DNA of 64,000 bases, from assembly GCA_019358835.1 (NCBI GenBank), contig JAHHIH010000017.1, forward strand, positions 62,001 through 126,000. Direction: 5' to 3'. Below are positions 1 through 8,155 of this stretch, one piece after another (the first letter of the stretch is position 1; each line of letters begins with the position of its first letter). The position numbers and the translations under genes were made by a program. The notes beneath the pieces were generated by a model. The model ran no database searches and was not told the DNA's origin. It saw nothing but the letters and a program-made list of their open reading frames with translations. This stretch comes from Tildeniella torsiva UHER 1998/13D. GTDB lineage: Bacteria; Cyanobacteriota; Cyanobacteriia; Phormidesmidales; Phormidesmidaceae.

Positions 1-822
1 AATAATCTGGGTGCCCTGCTGGGGCTGCCACTGAAGCGCATCGCTAAAGCTAGAGAGACCAAACAGCGCGGGCAACGGGCTGAGTCGCACGGGCGACACG
101 CAAAACACCAGGTAGCGATCGGCCAGCACAAAGTCGTGCAGCAGCGGAATCCCCGCCAGGGGAATCGTGCCTGTTTTCTCTACGACCCCAGCGGCGCTAC
201 AGCGGTAAATCTGAAGAGTGGCATTGCCCCCCGGAATCGTGCCAAAGCTAAAGATCTGGCCGGTGCGGGGGTGGCGCTTAGGGTGGGCCGTAAAGGTGTC
301 GCTGGCCTTGAGGCTCCCCAGATTGTCTAGGCCAAGGGTCTCCAGGGTCTCTAGATCCATGCGGTGAGGTAGGCCCCCTTCCCACAGGGCCAGCAGGCGA
401 TCGGGCAGGGCCAGCACCGAGGTATTCGCGGCATTTTTGACCTGGGTCTGCCAGTGCTGCCAGAACGGGCCGGGGGGCAGACTGCCATAGCCCCGATAGA
501 GACACCGCTCGGCCTCCTCTTCCTCCACATATCCAGCCGAGCGCACGTAGCGGTAGGTGGCCACGGCACTGTCACCATCAAAATTCACCCGCAGCACCGC
601 CCCATCGCCATCGAACCAGTGGTTCACTCGGGTGCCGCTGCGCTCAAACCGGGCCGGGCCGTTGCGGTAGAGGGTGCCCCGCAGGCCATCCGGTAACTGC
701 CCCTCCAGCACAGACAGCGTGGTGGCAGTAAATTCTGTCGCGGGCTGGGCGATCGCCCCCGCCCACAGAGCCGCAGCGGGTGCAGCAGCAGGTTGCGATC
801 GCGACGGTGCCAAAGGAGCCAT
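1..822 (-). CDS. Carotenoid oxygenase family protein (N-terminal 274 residues; cut by window start)
   Basis: Non-heme iron enzyme of the RPE65/carotenoid cleavage dioxygenase family, which cleaves or isomerises carotenoids and apocarotenoids. The reading frame stays open to base 1, so the C-terminal part lies outside the window. Visible family marks are YRNGPARF (about residue 52), HWFDGDGAV (68-76), and two of the four iron-binding histidines, in TAHPK (H180) and LLHDF (H229). The other two histidines would be in the missing part. The ATG at 822 was chosen because family motifs begin about 40 residues later; no strong ribosome-binding site is visible. It follows the anti-sigma gene by 84 bp on the same strand and may be the third gene of that operon. 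Substrate cannot be told from this part. Confidence 0.88.
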   Translation of the reverse strand, partial: MAPLAPSRSQPAAAPAAALWAGAIAQPATEFTATTLSVLEGQLPDGLRGTLYRNGPARFERSGTRVNHWFDGDGAVLRVNFDGDSAVATYRYVRSAGYVEEEEAERCLYRGYGSLPPGPFWQHWQTQVKNAANTSVLALPDRLLALWEGGLPHRMDLETLETLGLDNLGSLKASDTFTAHPKRHPRTGQIFSFGTIPGGNATLQIYRCSAAGVVEKTGTIPLAGIPLLHDFVLADRYLVFCVSPVRLSPLPALFGLSSFSDALQWQPQQGTQII

Positions 823-906
823 AGGTAGAGCGGTAAATATTGCTTGCTCTATTGTGACCCAGGATGCCCTAAAGGGTTGGGCGATCGCCCCCTCACCCCC
901 TACTCC

Positions 907-1695
907 CTACCCCTCACTCTGCATTACCAAATCCCCTGCCGGTACCGGTGGATCGTCCGCCCGCTCGGTCGTAATCAACATCTGCACTGGGGCAGTGCCA
1001 CACACAGCATCGGGCAGCGCCCACTGATTCGTGTCTTCAGCCGTGGCTGGGTTAAATTCTCCGCAAAACACAGGGTCGCTGTCGGCCAGCGCCCAGAGCC
1101 GGTAGATCTGCTCCTCACCCAGAGGCGGCAGATCGGTGGTGACGATCAGCGCGGTTTGGTCGGCGGGGTTGACCACCAGGCGGGCGTTGGCCTGGGGCTC
1201 GGCCTCGGTGCCCGCCAGGGTGTAGAGGCGGTTGGCGGGCTGGCTAAAGCTGGCCACCACAGTCTCGGTTTGGCGCAGGGCCAGGCGCAGGCGCTGGTTT
1301 TCTTGCAGGGCAAAGGCCAGGGCCAGGGCGGTGGCGGCCCAGCCTAGGGCTAGCCCGACTCGACCCCAAGGGAATCGGCGGCGAGGTATCGGCGCTGCAC
1401 TTGGGAACTGATTCGGAATGAGGATCTCTGCGGGACTTGCAGGCTCAGCAGGCACGGCGGCAGCGGCTATAGCGGCGGCTAAGGTGCGATCGCGCAGTTC
1501 GGGTGGCGGCGCTACGGTCGAAAGGCCTAGGGGAAGGCAATCCCAGGTGGCCTGGAGGGACGCCAGTTCAGTTGTCACTTCGGGATGGTGCTCGATCCAC
1601 TGCTCGACCTGGGCCGCTTCTTCAGCGGTGAGGTCGTCGAGCACATACCCGGCCAGCAGCGATCGCCAGTTTTCAGGAAGGGGAGGGGAGGTCAT
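907..1695 (-). CDS. Anti-sigma factor, RskA family
   Basis: Single-pass membrane anti-sigma factor predicted to hold the sigma factor encoded 54 bp upstream. The N-terminal 60 residues form the usual short sigma-binding domain (LLAGYVLDDLTAEEAAQVE). A membrane segment follows at about residues 108-128 (VGLALGWAATALALAFAL), then an extracytoplasmic RskA domain with YRLWALADSDPVFCGEF and an AVCGTAPVQ motif. Two cysteines in the outer domain might respond to redox state, as suggested for mycobacterial RskA; that is inference. The length of 262 residues is normal. Such proteins are inactivated by regulated proteolysis, releasing the sigma factor. Start ATG at 1695. Confidence 0.88.
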   Translation of the reverse strand: MTSPPLPENWRSLLAGYVLDDLTAEEAAQVEQWIEHHPEVTTELASLQATWDCLPLGLSTVAPPPELRDRTLAAAIAAAAVPAEPASPAEILIPNQFPSAAPIPRRRFPWGRVGLALGWAATALALAFALQENQRLRLALRQTETVVASFSQPANRLYTLAGTEAEPQANARLVVNPADQTALIVTTDLPPLGEEQIYRLWALADSDPVFCGEFNPATAEDTNQWALPDAVCGTAPVQMLITTERADDPPVPAGDLVMQSEG

Positions 1696-1749
1696 CGGTG
1701 GGAGGGGTGAGGGGTGGAGGGTGTGGTGTGGGGGGTAGGGAGTAGGGGG

Positions 1750-2337
1750 TTAGTTTTGGTGGGGTTGGAGGAGGGTGCGGAGGCGGAGGAGGCCTTGGCG
1801 GCAGCGAGATTTGACGGTGCCTAGGGGAATACCGAGCTGGGCGGAGATTTCGGCTTGGGTGAGGCCTTGAAAGTAGGCGATTTCTAGCACTTCGCGTTCG
1901 GTGGAGGGGAGCTGGGCGAGGGCGGCGCGTAGGTGCTCATGCTGTTCATGTTGGGTGGCGTAGTCAACCGGGCTGGGCGATCGCGCCGAGGCTTCGGTAA
2001 TGCGCTGAAACCGCTGCAAAATCACGGCCCGCCCGCTGCTGATTCGCAGGCGATCGAGGGCGCGGGAGCGGGTGTTGGTAGCCAGGTAGCTGCCCACGCT
2101 GCCCCGGTTGGCGTCGTACTGTTGCCGCTGCCAAAAGTTGACGAACACCTCCTGGGTGAGGTCTTCGGCTTCGGCGGGGTTAGACAGCATTTTGAGGGCC
2201 AGGGTATAGACCATCGGCGAATAGCGGTCGTAGAGGGTGGCCAGGGCAGCGGTATCACCGGCCCACAGACGGGTAACCAGGTCGCGATCGCTAACTGGAG
2301 AGGGCATCTGGGGGTCGGGGGGCGGCAGTGGGGGCAT
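1750..2337 (-). CDS. ECF RNA polymerase sigma factor, SigK-like
   Basis: Group 4 (extracytoplasmic function) sigma factor of 195 residues. Region 2 is seen as TLYDRYSPMVYTLALKML followed by EAEDLTQEVFVNFWQ. Region 4 is LPSTEREVLEIAYF with the helix-turn-helix LTQAEISAQLGIPLGTVKSR. It is followed by an RskA-type anti-sigma gene, the arrangement of sigK-rskA pairs. The ATG at 2337 lies only about 9 nt after the predicted transcription start, so translation could instead begin at the in-frame ATG at 2307 (residue 11); neither has a clear ribosome-binding site. The promoter matches one serving the divergent ferritin-like gene, which suggests autoregulation and names one likely target. Confidence 0.9.
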   Translation of the reverse strand: MPPLPPPDPQMPSPVSDRDLVTRLWAGDTAALATLYDRYSPMVYTLALKMLSNPAEAEDLTQEVFVNFWQRQQYDANRGSVGSYLATNTRSRALDRLRISSGRAVILQRFQRITEASARSPSPVDYATQHEQHEHLRAALAQLPSTEREVLEIAYFQGLTQAEISAQLGIPLGTVKSRCRQGLLRLRTLLQPHQN

Positions 2338-2352
2338 TAACTACACATTAGG

Positions 2353-2381
2353 AATACGACTCAGACCACCGTTATGGATGG
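2353..2381 (-). promoter_or_regulatory. Predicted ECF (SigK-type) promoter of the sigma/anti-sigma operon
   Basis: Read on the minus strand, CCATCC (2381-2376) is followed after 17 nt by CGTATT (2358-2353). This resembles the CCATCC-N16/17-CCGAAT form known for mycobacterial SigK. The same two hexamers occur in the opposite direction at 2455-2482, upstream of the divergent gene. Transcription would begin near 2346, just before the sigma factor start. Confidence 0.6.
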
Positions 2382-2454
2382 CTGGGGGAGAAACAGATAC
2401 AGAACGCCATGGATGGGCCTAACTCAAAACTCAACCGTCAATTGGGATCGTTCG

Positions 2455-2482
2455 CCATCCACAGACCAAAGCTAGTCGTATT
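2455..2482 (+). promoter_or_regulatory. Predicted ECF (SigK-type) promoter of the ferritin-like gene
   Basis: CCATCC (2455-2460), a 16-nt spacer, then CGTATT (2477-2482). Both elements are identical to those of the minus-strand promoter at 2353-2381. Transcription would begin near 2489, giving a leader of about 50 nt before the ATG at 2540. It also excludes a GTG at 2483 as the start codon of the downstream gene. Confidence 0.6.
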
Positions 2483-2539
2483 GTGGCGGGTCTGATAGCA
2501 ATTACGCTTGCCCACGACATTAGCGCAAAGGATACTGCA

Positions 2540-3241
2540 ATGAATCACGATTTCATGTCTGACGATCTAGCTGCCCCCCGAGCAGGGGTTTCTCGCCGTC
2601 GGGTGATGGTGGGCGGCACGATCGCGGGTCTAGTTGGCACCCTCGGCTTCTCTGCCTTAACCAAGAGCGCAGCCCAGGCCCAGAACGGTAGCGCGGAGAA
2701 CCGCATCCTAGGGGGAATCCGCAGCAGAGCCGCCGCCAACGACGCGGCCATTCTCAACGGAGCGCTCTTCTACGAGCACCAGGCGATCTGGGCTTACGGG
2801 GCTGCCGCTGGGGGGCTCAGCGACACCGATGTGGGCAAAGCCGTGCTGGCGATCGCCCTGGCTAACCAGGCCGACCACATGGCCCACCGCGACCTGCTCA
2901 TCCAGGTCGTGGGCGACCTGGGCGGCACCCCCGTCATGGCCGAAGACAGCTACGACCTGTCGGCCTACCTGGAGCGGGGCGACGGCGGCCTCGACTCGGA
3001 TGTCAACATCGCCAAGCTGGCTCTGGCTCTCGAAACCGACGCTGCGATCGCCTACGCGGGTGAGGTCTCCCGGCTCAAAACCCCTGCGCTGATCTCCGCT
3101 GGGGCCTCCATTGCCGCCGCTGAGGCCGCTCACGCCACCACCATTCGCGCTGCCTTCATTTCTCTGGGGGTCGAGATTCCCTTTGTGCCTGCCCCCTTTG
3201 TCAGCGCCGACACCCGCGAGCAGTGGGTGCTCAAGGTGTGA
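2540..3241 (+). CDS. Exported ferritin-like domain protein
   Basis: Protein of 233 residues with a Tat-type signal (SRRRVMVGGTIAGLVGTLGF, with the AQAQ cleavage region about 20 residues later) and a ferritin-like four-helix domain of the Ferritin_2 type. Helix motifs with putative metal ligands are ALFYEHQAIWAY, NQADHMAHRDLL, LALETDAAIAYAGE and AAAEAAHATTIR. The family is poorly characterised; metal binding is inferred from the E/H pattern. The ATG at 2540 has AAAGGA upstream at good spacing and lies downstream of the predicted promoter. It is divergent from the ECF sigma gene, shares its promoter type and is probably in its regulon. A terminator hairpin follows. Confidence 0.87.
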   Translation: MNHDFMSDDLAAPRAGVSRRRVMVGGTIAGLVGTLGFSALTKSAAQAQNGSAENRILGGIRSRAAANDAAILNGALFYEHQAIWAYGAAAGGLSDTDVGKAVLAIALANQADHMAHRDLLIQVVGDLGGTPVMAEDSYDLSAYLERGDGGLDSDVNIAKLALALETDAAIAYAGEVSRLKTPALISAGASIAAAEAAHATTIRAAFISLGVEIPFVPAPFVSADTREQWVLKV

Positions 3242-3316
3242 GCCATCTGAGGATAGTATCCAACAGTCTTTCCTGAAATCGTCACCATCCAGATCGTCAA
3301 GTCACTCCTGAATGTT

Positions 3317-3343
3317 GCCCGGGGCCTCGCCTCGGGCTTTTTT
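3317..3343 (+). terminator. Rho-independent terminator after the ferritin-like gene
   Basis: An 8-bp GC-rich stem (GCCCGGGG pairing with CCTCGGGC, one G-T pair), a 5-nt loop, then TTTTTT. It lies 75 bp after the stop codon and ends just before the convergent gene. Confidence 0.85.
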
Positions 3344-3345
3344 AT

Positions 3346-6300
3346 TTAGGAGAGAGAGATGGCTGCGACCTCAACCGATTGGGCGATCGCCTGCCAGTCT
3401 TCCGTTGCGCTTAGGTAGCCCACCTCGACCACATAGATGCGATCGCGCTGGGGAATCGGCAGGTACCAGTCTTGGGCAAAGTCGTCGCGGCAGCGCTGTT
3501 CTACCACCGCTGGGGGCAAGGGCATTTGGGTGGTCTGGCCAGTGACATCGTAGAGGCGCAGGGTCATGGTTTCGCCGCCGTCGGCTTTGGCCTGGGCGCG
3601 ATCGCCCTCGTCGATCTGCCATACCGCATAGAATCGATCCCCATCCTGGTCAATGGAGAGGCGAATCCAGCTGTCGGCAGCCACTTCTGCTTCCGGCTCA
3701 GGGCTAGAGGGCACCACTCCAAAGCTGTCGGGCGAGCTGGCCGGAATGCTGGATAGAGCCGCTACAACCTCTGGCGGTAGCCCCTCTATCCCGGACAGAT
3801 CCTCGACCCCAGCCACCTCTTCCGGCGGGGGAACATAGTCGCCGGGCTCTAGGGGCACTGGCGGCGGCACCGGCATGGGGGCCGGTCGCAGGGGAGGCAT
3901 TGTCATGGCAGAGTCAGCCAGATCGCTCTCCAGCGGCGGTTGGTCAGGGTCGGTATTCGGGATCGGGTCATCCCCCAGATGCACCTGACTGAGCAATTCT
4001 TCCTCTAGGGTGCTGGTCATCGGCTCCGACCCCACAAAACCGGCTTCTACAAAACCGGGGGGCATCGTCTCTGGGGTGGTCTCGTCTGGGAAAACAGGCC
4101 CCGGAGCAGTAGGCAGCGAGCCTTGGCCGCCCGCGTCTTCAGCGCGATCGGGCAAACTAGCGGCCTCTGCGGCTAGGTCTGGTGGTACATCGAAGCTGAG
4201 GGTGGAGGTGCCAACCATTTCCACATCGGCGGACGGTAGCCCCTGCACCATCTGTTGTAGCTCTAGGGGCACATCGGGGTCGTAGCCGCCGTAGTCAGCG
4301 GGGGGAGCATACTCGGGCACCACCGCGCCCGGCCCAGGGGCGATGCCTAGATTTGGAGACCCTGGAGCTGTAGATATCCCGTCTCCAGGGATTGGGGTAA
4401 CCTCCACCCCAGGTAGCCCCCAGGTGGGCTCGTCACTGCCCAGGGCAGCGGCCCGATCCAGACAGGCCTGTCCCTCGCTCTGGCGGCCCATCGCAATCAG
4501 CGCTTCCCCTTTGCCCAAAAGAGCTGCTGCCGATGTCGGGTCGAGCTCTAGGGCGGTGTCGAAGCAGAAGATCGATTCTTCGTAGCGGGCCATGGTGTTG
4601 AGCAACCGGCCCTTGCCAATCCAGGCGTCGATGACGCTAGCGTCGAGCCGCAGGGCGGCGTTAAAGCTATCCATTGCGTCGTTAGCCTGACCGAGAAGCG
4701 CCAGGGCATTGCCCCGTTCGGCCTGGGCCTGGGCGGCAATGGCGTTGATGCCTCCGGCTGATGTCCCAGTAGAGTCGGTCTTGCGGCGTTCCACTTCGGT
4801 CGCCTCCACCGCCTGGTTGAAATAGATCAGGGCGTTGTCGTAGCGGCCCTCGCGCATCAGTCGGCGACCCTCGGCCAGATCCATGCGAGCCTGCTCTAGC
4901 TTGCCGGGAGGCACTGCCACCGGGTACTCGTCGCTGGGCACTAGTTCGGCCTCGGGGGGCAAAAGGCCCACCTCGGGCAGGTCGGTTGCGGGGGGAACTG
5001 GCCCAGAGGTAATTGGGGCCTGGCTGCCTACTCCAGAAAAGTCAATATCTAGATCGGGGACAAGACCCACCGCCGGGCTGCGATCGGCGTCGGCATCGGC
5101 CTCTAGCTCTTCATCCTCATCGTCTTGGTCTTTGCCAAACAGCGACCCCGCAATGCCTGCCAGCAGCAGCAGAGCCGGAATTGCCGCCAGCATCCACCAG
5201 GCGCTGGGGGGCAGGTTTTGCAGGCGCTGCCAAAAATCACCCAGGGCGGTAGCGGGGCCGTTGGCATCTGAGCCGCCATCGGCGTTAGACACCAGCTCGC
5301 CCTGGGCGTTGCGAAGCTCGATGGCGCGATCGCTCCCGCCCACCACCAGCAGCCCCTCGGGGGTATAGCCCAGGGAGGCTGCGGGCTCATCGAGCTGTAC
5401 CGGTTCTGCTAGCTGCTTACTGCCATCGGGCGACCAGAGTTGAAGGGTGCCATCGGTACCGGCGGTGGCCAGAGTGCTGCCGTCAGGGCTGTAGGCTACG
5501 GCGCTGACGGCACCCTCATGGGCTTGAATGGTATTCCCCCTAGGCTGAAGAGTGGCGCGATCCCAGTTGCGCAGGCTGCCGTCGCCGCCTGTGGTCGTTA
5601 ACACTTGGCCATCGGGGCTACTGGTAATGGTGGTTACACCTTCCGGGTGGGCGTTAGCGCTCTGGCCAGCGGCGGTGCCATCCGCATTCCAAAGGCCCAG
5701 GCTACCGTTGCTGCTGCCGGTAATCAGCGTTTGGCCCCCCACGGGGTAATGGAGCGCTTGCACCGCCCCGCCGGGGGCAGCGATGGGTGCGCCCACAGCG
5801 GTGCCATCGGCCAGCGACCAGCGCTCTACGGTGCCGTCGGCGCTGCCGCTGGCCACAGTTTGCCCGTCGGGGCTGACGGCCAGGGCCAAAATCGGCCCGC
5901 CCTGCCCGGCGATCGGCTCGCCGATCGGGTTACCGCTGCGATCCCATCGGTGCAGGGTGCCATCGGCTCCGCTAGAGACCACGGTTTGCCCGTCGGGGCT
6001 AACGACTACAGCCGAGACGGCCCCTCGGTGGGCGTCGGCGACCACCGTTTCAGTCGGGTTGCCGTCAGCATCGAGCCATTGCAGCTGACCATCTTCGGTA
6101 CCGCGCACCATGAACTGGCCATCGGGGGCCAGGGCTACGCCACCGGGCAGTTTGTTGGCCCCCACCGTGACGTTAGCGCTGGCGGTTTGCTGGGCCTCGG
6201 CCACGGCGGCTTGGCCTTCCTCGCTGGTGGCAAAGCCCAAAAAGGCCTCGACGGGCACACTGGGCTCACCCCGATAGATGTAGTTGCGCGGCTGGGAATA

Positions 6301-7059
6301 GGGGTAGCGGGGGTCGTCGGGCAGGGTGCCATCCAGGCTCACCGGGCGCACGGCGTCTTGCCCCAGCACTTCGGAGGCGATCGCATAGCTAATGCCGTCG
6401 CTGCCCAGCTCGCGTACCACCGCTGCGGTGTCATCTTCCTCTACCTGCACGGCGGTATCGCCGGTCTCAAAGGGCTGGGTTTGAAAGATTTCGTAGTCGG
6501 CCAGGGCCAACCGGGTGGAGCTTTCAACGGGGCGATCGATAAACCGCAGCGGCACGTTGGGGCCACCCACCTGCGACCAGTTGGTGATCTCGCCGCGAAA
6601 AATGGCGGCAAACTGATCAAAGGTCAAATCGCCCCGAAACGGGTTGTCGCGCCCCACAATGATGGCAATTTTTTCCCGCGCCACCGGAATTGAAGTGAGG
6701 CTGGGATCTTCCTCGGTGTCACTGAGCGATCGCCCCAGGGCCGCTAGATCTACATTGCCGCCCCGCAGTGCCTGGAGCGCCTGCTCGTCACCATTGGTCG
6801 AAGACACCACATCGGTGTCGGGGTAGCGGGCTTCAAAGCCTTCGCCCAGGCTCTCGTTGATCCCCGCCATCGACGGTGACCCATCGATCGAAAGGCTGGT
6901 GCCGGGGGGGACGGTCTCTTGCAGGGTAAAGGTGGGCGTGGGTTCCGCCGTTACTTGAGCCAGCAGCCGAGGCTCAGACCGGAGCGCACTGATCGGCAAC
7001 GCAGCGAGGGCGCTGAACAGCGCCAGCATGGCCAGAGACGGCTTAGGAAACTGATTCAT
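3346..7059 (-). CDS. Substrate-binding/WD40/TPR/DUF4912 multidomain membrane protein
   Basis: A 1237-residue mosaic. Residues 1-35 form a signal peptide or anchor. About 45-295 is a PstS-like periplasmic binding domain (GSPSMAGINESLGEGFEARYP, NVDLAALGRS, FRGEITNWSQVGG, GISYAI). About 300-590 holds WD40-type repeats (VSPDGQTVVSSGADGTLHRW and similar). A membrane segment at about 617-640 (WWMLAAIPALLLLAGIAGSL) is followed by acidic sequence. About 710-870 has TPRs (YDNALIYFNQAVE, YEESIFCFDTALELDP). A long Pro/acidic linker follows, then a C-terminal DUF4912 domain (DRFYAVWQI, RLYDVT, DWYLPIP, YVVEVGYL). One membrane pass puts the binding and propeller domains outside and TPR-DUF4912 inside, so a phosphate or anion sensor is possible. 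That role is inference. Start ATG 7059. Confidence 0.85.
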   Translation of the reverse strand: MNQFPKPSLAMLALFSALAALPISALRSEPRLLAQVTAEPTPTFTLQETVPPGTSLSIDGSPSMAGINESLGEGFEARYPDTDVVSSTNGDEQALQALRGGNVDLAALGRSLSDTEEDPSLTSIPVAREKIAIIVGRDNPFRGDLTFDQFAAIFRGEITNWSQVGGPNVPLRFIDRPVESSTRLALADYEIFQTQPFETGDTAVQVEEDDTAAVVRELGSDGISYAIASEVLGQDAVRPVSLDGTLPDDPRYPYSQPRNYIYRGEPSVPVEAFLGFATSEEGQAAVAEAQQTASANVTVGANKLPGGVALAPDGQFMVRGTEDGQLQWLDADGNPTETVVADAHRGAVSAVVVSPDGQTVVSSGADGTLHRWDRSGNPIGEPIAGQGGPILALAVSPDGQTVASGSADGTVERWSLADGTAVGAPIAAPGGAVQALHYPVGGQTLITGSSNGSLGLWNADGTAAGQSANAHPEGVTTITSSPDGQVLTTTGGDGSLRNWDRATLQPRGNTIQAHEGAVSAVAYSPDGSTLATAGTDGTLQLWSPDGSKQLAEPVQLDEPAASLGYTPEGLLVVGGSDRAIELRNAQGELVSNADGGSDANGPATALGDFWQRLQNLPPSAWWMLAAIPALLLLAGIAGSLFGKDQDDEDEELEADADADRSPAVGLVPDLDIDFSGVGSQAPITSGPVPPATDLPEVGLLPPEAELVPSDEYPVAVPPGKLEQARMDLAEGRRLMREGRYDNALIYFNQAVEATEVERRKTDSTGTSAGGINAIAAQAQAERGNALALLGQANDAMDSFNAALRLDASVIDAWIGKGRLLNTMARYEESIFCFDTALELDPTSAAALLGKGEALIAMGRQSEGQACLDRAAALGSDEPTWGLPGVEVTPIPGDGISTAPGSPNLGIAPGPGAVVPEYAPPADYGGYDPDVPLELQQMVQGLPSADVEMVGTSTLSFDVPPDLAAEAASLPDRAEDAGGQGSLPTAPGPVFPDETTPETMPPGFVEAGFVGSEPMTSTLEEELLSQVHLGDDPIPNTDPDQPPLESDLADSAMTMPPLRPAPMPVPPPVPLEPGDYVPPPEEVAGVEDLSGIEGLPPEVVAALSSIPASSPDSFGVVPSSPEPEAEVAADSWIRLSIDQDGDRFYAVWQIDEGDRAQAKADGGETMTLRLYDVTGQTTQMPLPPAVVEQRCRDDFAQDWYLPIPQRDRIYVVEVGYLSATEDWQAIAQSVEVAAISLS

Positions 7060-7196
7060 GGCGGTACCCAGAGGTCAGTAAACAATCTGCTAAAGGATAC
7101 ACGCTGGGGCGGGGGTTGGAAGGATTTTTTGCCGGGCCAGGGCAGGAGGTTGCCCCCCGCAGCGGCTAGAGTAGAGGCATTCCGTTGGGCGTTGCC

Positions 7197-7526
7197 ATGG
7201 TCGTCGTTATCTTTATTGGGGCGGGTCTGCTGGCCTTTGGCCTCTCGTTCTGGCTAACGCGACGGCTCCAGCGCCCTCGCCCAGCGGGGGATCAGGGATC
7301 TCAGGCTGGCTTGAAGGGGCGATCGCTGCAAACCGGGCCGCAAAATGGGTTCATGCCTCCCTCATCCCCAAACCCGCCCGCTAGCGCCCCAGCCACCGAC
7401 CTCGATCGCCAAGTGCGCGACCTGCTGGGCCAGGGCAGGCTGATCGATGCCGTCAAGCGCGTCCGCGAGGTCAACGGCTGTAGCCTGATCGACGCCAAAG
7501 CCTATGTTGAGGAGCGGCTGCCCTAG
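7197..7526 (+). CDS. Small membrane-anchored protein with an L7/L12 C-terminal-like domain
   Basis: About 109 residues. An N-terminal membrane helix (VVVIFIGAGLLAFGLSFWL) is followed by a polar Pro/Gln linker and a C-terminal segment, LLGQGRLIDAVKRVREVNG then LIDAKAYVEERL. This resembles the helix-turn-helix face of the ribosomal protein L7/L12 C-terminal domain. The function is unknown; the similarity suggests a protein-interaction module rather than a ribosomal role. The start is ambiguous: ATG at 7197 is used, but a TTG at 7185 has GAGG at better spacing and would add four residues. It is divergent from the large binding-protein fusion and 110 bp before the next gene on the same strand. 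Confidence 0.7.
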   Translation: MVVVIFIGAGLLAFGLSFWLTRRLQRPRPAGDQGSQAGLKGRSLQTGPQNGFMPPSSPNPPASAPATDLDRQVRDLLGQGRLIDAVKRVREVNGCSLIDAKAYVEERLP

Positions 7527-7636
7527 CCTAGGGCTAACCCCTTAACCAGCGTTAGGACGAACCATCCTTGCCCTCCTGCCCTGGCAAATCGCGATAAGCT
7601 AATAGAGGCTTGATTTTGCTTACCAGCAGGCGACCT

Positions 7637-8092
7637 ATGGCACTACGTGGGATCTTCACCGCTCTTTTAATCGCGGGCCTTTGGCTCATTAGCGGAGCCG
7701 GTCTAACGGCCCAAGCCTTAACCCCTGTTGAGATTAGCGACCTGAGCTACATCCCCTGCCCCGCCGACTATGCTGAGGGCATGGTGGCCGCTGGCTCAAT
7801 TCAAGAGGCGAAGTGTTTTTTAATTACCGGCAAAGCGATCAACCACACCAATAAAACCGTGATTGACGCCGACATTTTTGGCCGTATTTTTGACGCCGAC
7901 GACAACCCCGTCATGCAAAACCGAGGGCGATTGGGCGGTATTCCAGAAGTTCCCCCCGGCGAGAGCCCCTTTGAACTGCGAATTTCCGTCGCAGCCAGCC
8001 AGCCCGAGCCGCTCAAACTCAAGCAGTTTAAGGCATCGGGGTTTGGTGCTACCGTGCGCCAGTTTTCTGAGACCCCCTCAGCGCGACAATAG
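7637..8092 (+). CDS. Exported protein with FxLYD-like beta-sandwich domain
   Basis: A 151-residue protein with a signal peptide (GIFTALLIAGLWLISGAG, probable cleavage after TAQA) and one small domain. The core pattern is CFLITGKAINHTNKTVIDAD, then FGRIFDADDNPV and a PPGESPFELRI motif near the end. This is the shape of FxLYD-type extracytoplasmic domains, which compare local strands around a DN turn and a P-G-E-S-x-F strand. There are two cysteines (CPADY and KCFL). The ATG at 7637 begins right before the signal peptide; upstream TTG starts are less likely. No operon partner is visible and the next gene is convergent. Specific function unknown. Confidence 0.68.
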   Translation: MALRGIFTALLIAGLWLISGAGLTAQALTPVEISDLSYIPCPADYAEGMVAAGSIQEAKCFLITGKAINHTNKTVIDADIFGRIFDADDNPVMQNRGRLGGIPEVPPGESPFELRISVAASQPEPLKLKQFKASGFGATVRQFSETPSARQ

Positions 8093-8155
8093 CACCCGGT
8101 ATACCGAATTGAGGTTGGCCGATTCCGATTTTTCAGGTGAATGCGATCGCCCCGA

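Noticed and set aside
2483-2539. GTG start that would add 19 residues to the ferritin-like protein
   Set aside because: It overlaps the predicted -10 element, so the transcript begins after it; the ATG at 2540 has a good ribosome-binding site and precedes the Tat signal.
5605-6693. Long open frame (362 codons) on the plus strand
   Set aside because: It is antisense to the WD40 part of the large binding-protein fusion, has no ribosome-binding site, and its Ala/Gly/Val-rich sequence is typical of the reverse of a GC-rich gene.
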